A DNA stretch of 9,617 bases from JBFJVZ01 sp041623895 (GTDB taxonomy: Bacteria; Planctomycetota; Planctomycetia; Pirellulales; Pirellulaceae): positions 1 through 9,617 of the forward strand of contig JBFJVZ010000314.1 in NCBI GenBank assembly GCA_041623895.1, in the 5' to 3' direction. Below the pieces are notes generated by a model that was not told where the DNA came from, made no database searches, and saw only the letters and a list, made by a program, of their open reading frames with translations. The position numbers were made by a program, and so were the translations under genes. Positions 7,571 through 9,617 of this stretch are shown here, piece after piece; the stretch's first letter is position 1; every line of letters begins with the position of its first letter.

Positions 7571-9292
7571 TCACCGATAGAACGTGACTTTGTATTTCTT
7601 GCCGCGGGGGATGTTGCGGTGCACGATCTGCGACAGCGAATTCGTTTTCTGGATGATCTGCGAACCGGCCGGTGTGAAGGTTGTTTGGTTGTAAATCAGC
7701 GGTGCCAATAAGGGGTTGGTGAAGGCCTGGGAGAAGGCATCGATGCCGACCAGCCGGCCGATCAATGCGGGCAACGCTGAATTCGGTCGTCCGTCTTCGG
7801 CAAACAGTCCGACGAAGAATTCGATCTTGTCGACATGGCCGTATAACTCTTTCAACTTTTGTTGCGTGTATTCGTCGCTGGTGATCTGGTTGAACTCGGT
7901 AACCCGCGGGAATCCGCATAATTCTCGATAATCGTTGTAGCTGGGAAGCTGGGCTTCGCGACCCAGGGCAATGCTCATCAATTCGACGGGGATTAGAAAG
8001 TCCGGCGTATTGAACAGACCGATCCGGCAAGCGGGTTGCGAGGACGCTTCTTCAAACAGCTGGCCCAATCCCTTTTGGATGATCATGTCGTTGTTCCATA
8101 GGCTTGCTTCCATGGGCACCGTCTGGCCGTCATAGGTCAGCTTGTCGGGCAGGGCACTGTGCCAACGGTAGACCAAGCTGAATTCTTGCGGCATCCAGTT
8201 CTCGCGATACCACTTGGGATTCTTCAGCGACGGTGGGTCAACAACAAAGTTAAAGTGGTAGGGAGTGATGTGATTGATATATTCTTCGACCACGATTTTC
8301 ATGATCAAAATGGTCATAATGTTGCGGGCGGTCTGGAAGATTCGTTCGTCGACATACTTATCCGGATCGTCTCGCCAGGCGGGATGGGAAGCTTTCCACT
8401 CTTCGGTGGGCTGCTGCCAATTTGGATGCATGACGCGCCAATCATCGGTGGGTGCTTTCTTGGGAAGCGTTGCTGCCTCTTGTCGCCAATCATCGGCGTA
8501 TTCCTTTTCCAGAATTCCACAGATCCGATTGTGCTCCCGGAACCACAGCACGTTCAGCATCACGTAGCCGATTTGCACATTCGCTCGCTCGACACCCATG
8601 GCGAACATCTTCGCTTTCTTTTCCGGGCTCTGCGCCTGTTCGGCGCGAAGCGGCGTGTAAAGTCCCTCAAACTCAGGCCAGACCTTTCCTGCGGCTGGAT
8701 CTTGGTAATAGAAGAGTGGATATTCCTCGCCGTTGATGATCTGGCTCTTCAGTTTTCCGCCCACGCCGGAGCGCAGTTTGTCAGTCGCACTTCGATGCAA
8801 TCCGTAAACATTGCAAAGATCGATATGGTGGTTGGACGTGTTCTTCAATCGCTGATCGTGATCCGTCCTCAGAAAACTATCGGTAAACCACTGGACCCAA
8901 TAAGGAAACAACAGCGTCGATTTATCCGACTCGATCGACTTGCCGTCTCTCTTCTTGAATAACTCGGCGAGCGGGTTCTTGGCTGGATCCGGAGGAAAAC
9001 TGCTGAGATCCAGCGGCGGAAGGTTTCCCTCTTTGTTGAATTCGGGGTCTTGCTTGAGATGCCTCCCACTCCACGTCTTGTTGGTCAAAGATTCCCAAGA
9101 CGTAAAAGGGCCCCAGTTGCTGAACGGGTAAGGGCGTGTGGGAATCACCAGAATGGCACTATTGATCAGTGTCTTGTTGACCCATCGCCTGAGCGGATTG
9201 ATGCGTTCCACGATCCGCCAAAAAATCTTGAAATGTGTTAAGACATAGGTCTGAACTTTGTTACCAAATCCGTCTTTTGAGGTGTCTCTCAT
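7571..9292 (-). CDS. Cyclooxygenase-like (animal-type) heme peroxidase
   Basis: From ATG 9292 the protein has 573 residues; an upstream in-frame TTG at 9349 would add 19 but lies above the likely promoter. It matches prostaglandin G/H synthase along most of its length. Residues 15-75 (YVLTHFKIFWRIVE, then TSWESLTN) parallel the COX membrane-binding helices and following segment. DLCNVYG (158-164), LKSQIINGEEYP (181-192) and WFREHNRICGIL (250-261) match DLNHIYG, MKYQIIDGEMYP and WLREHNRVCDVL. FSLVYRWHSALPD (371-383) matches the COX motif with catalytic Tyr385 and proximal His388, here Tyr375 and His378. YGHVDKIEFFVGL (484-496) and TNPLLAP (525-531) also align. Distal Gln203 is kept (Gln134), but distal His207 is Asp138. 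An insert at about 263-312 has HPxW repeats. No signal peptide or EGF domain is present, unlike animal COX. A heme oxidase or dioxygenase acting on a lipid or peroxide is inferred; the substrate is unknown. The gene is single and convergent with its neighbour. Confidence 0.93.
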   Translation of the reverse strand: MRDTSKDGFGNKVQTYVLTHFKIFWRIVERINPLRRWVNKTLINSAILVIPTRPYPFSNWGPFTSWESLTNKTWSGRHLKQDPEFNKEGNLPPLDLSSFPPDPAKNPLAELFKKRDGKSIESDKSTLLFPYWVQWFTDSFLRTDHDQRLKNTSNHHIDLCNVYGLHRSATDKLRSGVGGKLKSQIINGEEYPLFYYQDPAAGKVWPEFEGLYTPLRAEQAQSPEKKAKMFAMGVERANVQIGYVMLNVLWFREHNRICGILEKEYADDWRQEAATLPKKAPTDDWRVMHPNWQQPTEEWKASHPAWRDDPDKYVDERIFQTARNIMTILIMKIVVEEYINHITPYHFNFVVDPPSLKNPKWYRENWMPQEFSLVYRWHSALPDKLTYDGQTVPMEASLWNNDMIIQKGLGQLFEEASSQPACRIGLFNTPDFLIPVELMSIALGREAQLPSYNDYRELCGFPRVTEFNQITSDEYTQQKLKELYGHVDKIEFFVGLFAEDGRPNSALPALIGRLVGIDAFSQAFTNPLLAPLIYNQTTFTPAGSQIIQKTNSLSQIVHRNIPRGKKYKVTFYR

Positions 9293-9305
9293 GGTGTGCC
9301 GCTCT

Positions 9306-9334
9306 TGGTGAAGGATGGTGAAAAAACCATCATA
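9306..9334 (-). promoter_or_regulatory. Possible promoter and operator of the peroxidase gene
   Basis: On the minus strand TATGAT at 9334-9329 could be a -10 box, giving a leader of about 30 bases before ATG 9292. No good -35 box is seen. Between it and the start codon TTCACCA occurs twice (9322-9316 and 9312-9306) with an exact 10-bp period, one helical turn, as expected for a regulator site. GAGCGG 6 bases before the ATG is a poor Shine-Dalgarno candidate. Confidence 0.3.
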
Positions 9335-9371
9335 ATTAGAACGGATCAAACAAGCTGATGGGGAGATTGCA

Positions 9372-9449
9372 GAAATCGCTTTTTAGCCCCTGAATGGGCC
9401 CAAACATGGTCTTCGCAGGCCAGGACCCTGTCCCGGCGAGAGCGATTTC
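9372..9449. repeat. Inverted repeat upstream of the peroxidase gene
   Basis: GAAATCGCT (9372-9380) is perfectly inverted as AGCGATTTC (9441-9449), enclosing 60 bases. It starts 23 bp beyond the upstream TTG. It may be a long-stem structure, a control site for the peroxidase, or one edge of the repeat region that fills the rest of the window. Confidence 0.4.
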
Positions 9450-9503
9450 ATCATTGATGTGGGATCATCCGTAGGCCAGGACCTGGAGAGCGTCCGGCTT
9501 AGG
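9417..9503. repeat. Direct repeat plus dispersed motif shared with the 1177-1439 element
   Basis: AGGCCAGGACC occurs at 9417-9427 and again at 9473-9483. Right after the second copy, GGAGAGCGTCCGGCTTAGG (9485-9503) matches the inner arm of the MITE-like element (17 of 18 bases against the reverse complement of its right arm). This links the two intergenic regions as members of one repeat family. Confidence 0.5.
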
Positions 9504-9533
9504 AAGTGCGAAACTCTACAAGCATGAACAAGA

Positions 9534-9604
9534 ACCACGGAGTGGTGGCAGCATAGAGCCTGGGGTGAAGCAACGAGCGTCAGCGAAGTTGCTGTAACCC
9601 CAGG
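9534..9604. repeat. Composite palindrome at the right edge
   Basis: A small hairpin ACCAC-GGA-GTGGT (9534-9546) is followed by a larger one: CCTGGGGT (9559-9566) pairs with ACCCCAGG (9597-9604), and inside it GCAAC (9570-9574) pairs with GTTGC (9588-9592). I see no gene in 9350-9617; this region is repeat sequence and may continue past the window. Confidence 0.55.
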
Positions 9605-9617
9605 AATACGACACAGA

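Noticed and set aside
7233..8030. 265-codon minus frame crossing the convergent gap
   Set aside because: It overlaps two well-supported genes in other frames and resembles nothing known.
8159..8962. 267-codon plus-strand frame opposite the peroxidase gene
   Set aside because: The minus strand encodes clear COX motifs here; the plus frame has no recognisable features.
9293..9349. TTG start giving a 592-residue peroxidase
   Set aside because: The extra 19 residues have no COX counterpart and would begin upstream of the likely -10 box; ATG 9292 is the simpler start.
1..9617. CRISPR arrays, tRNA or rRNA genes, transposase genes
   Set aside because: I saw no regularly spaced identical repeats, no recognisable tRNA or rRNA sequence, and no transposase or integrase motifs.

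Overview
The window looks like a planctomycete chromosome fragment, most likely from the Pirellulaceae (Rhodopirellula relatives). The reasons are a DUF1598-type exported protein, very long exported PQQ-like beta-propeller proteins carrying methyltransferase-like domains, poor Shine-Dalgarno sites, moderately high GC, and intergenic spaces packed with palindromic repeats. No 16S gene or other taxonomic marker is present, so the lineage is an inference.

Layout, left to right. (1) Positions 1-1055, minus strand: the N-terminal 351 residues of an exported methyltransferase-like plus PQQ-propeller protein that runs off the left edge. (2) Positions 1056-1605: a divergent intergenic region holding a 263-bp MITE-like palindromic element and, just before the next gene, a possible promoter with a 5'-UTR hairpin. 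(3) Positions 1606-5481, plus strand: a 1291-residue exported protein built as propeller, methyltransferase-like domain, second propeller and malectin-like domain. It is a domain-shuffled relative of gene 1. (4) Positions 5482-5741: intergenic hairpins. (5) Positions 5742-7433, plus strand: a 563-residue exported DUF1598-type protein of unknown function. (6) Positions 7434-7570: a convergent gap with an inverted pair of GC-rich repeats, probably a two-way terminator. (7) Positions 7571-9292, minus strand: a cytosolic-looking heme peroxidase of the animal/cyclooxygenase type, strikingly similar to prostaglandin G/H synthase. It keeps the catalytic Tyr and proximal His but has Asp at the distal His position. 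(8) Positions 9293-9617: a possible peroxidase promoter, then a non-coding region of palindromes and dispersed repeats that shares a motif with the element at 1177-1439.

The genes do not form one operon: they are divergent, separated by 260 bp, then convergent. The two propeller proteins could share a divergent control region and a job in the cell envelope, perhaps carbohydrate-related given the malectin-like domain. The cyclooxygenase-like peroxidase is its own transcription unit and is the most distinctive gene here. A role in fatty-acid oxygenation or peroxide chemistry is inferred from its family, not shown by the neighbours.
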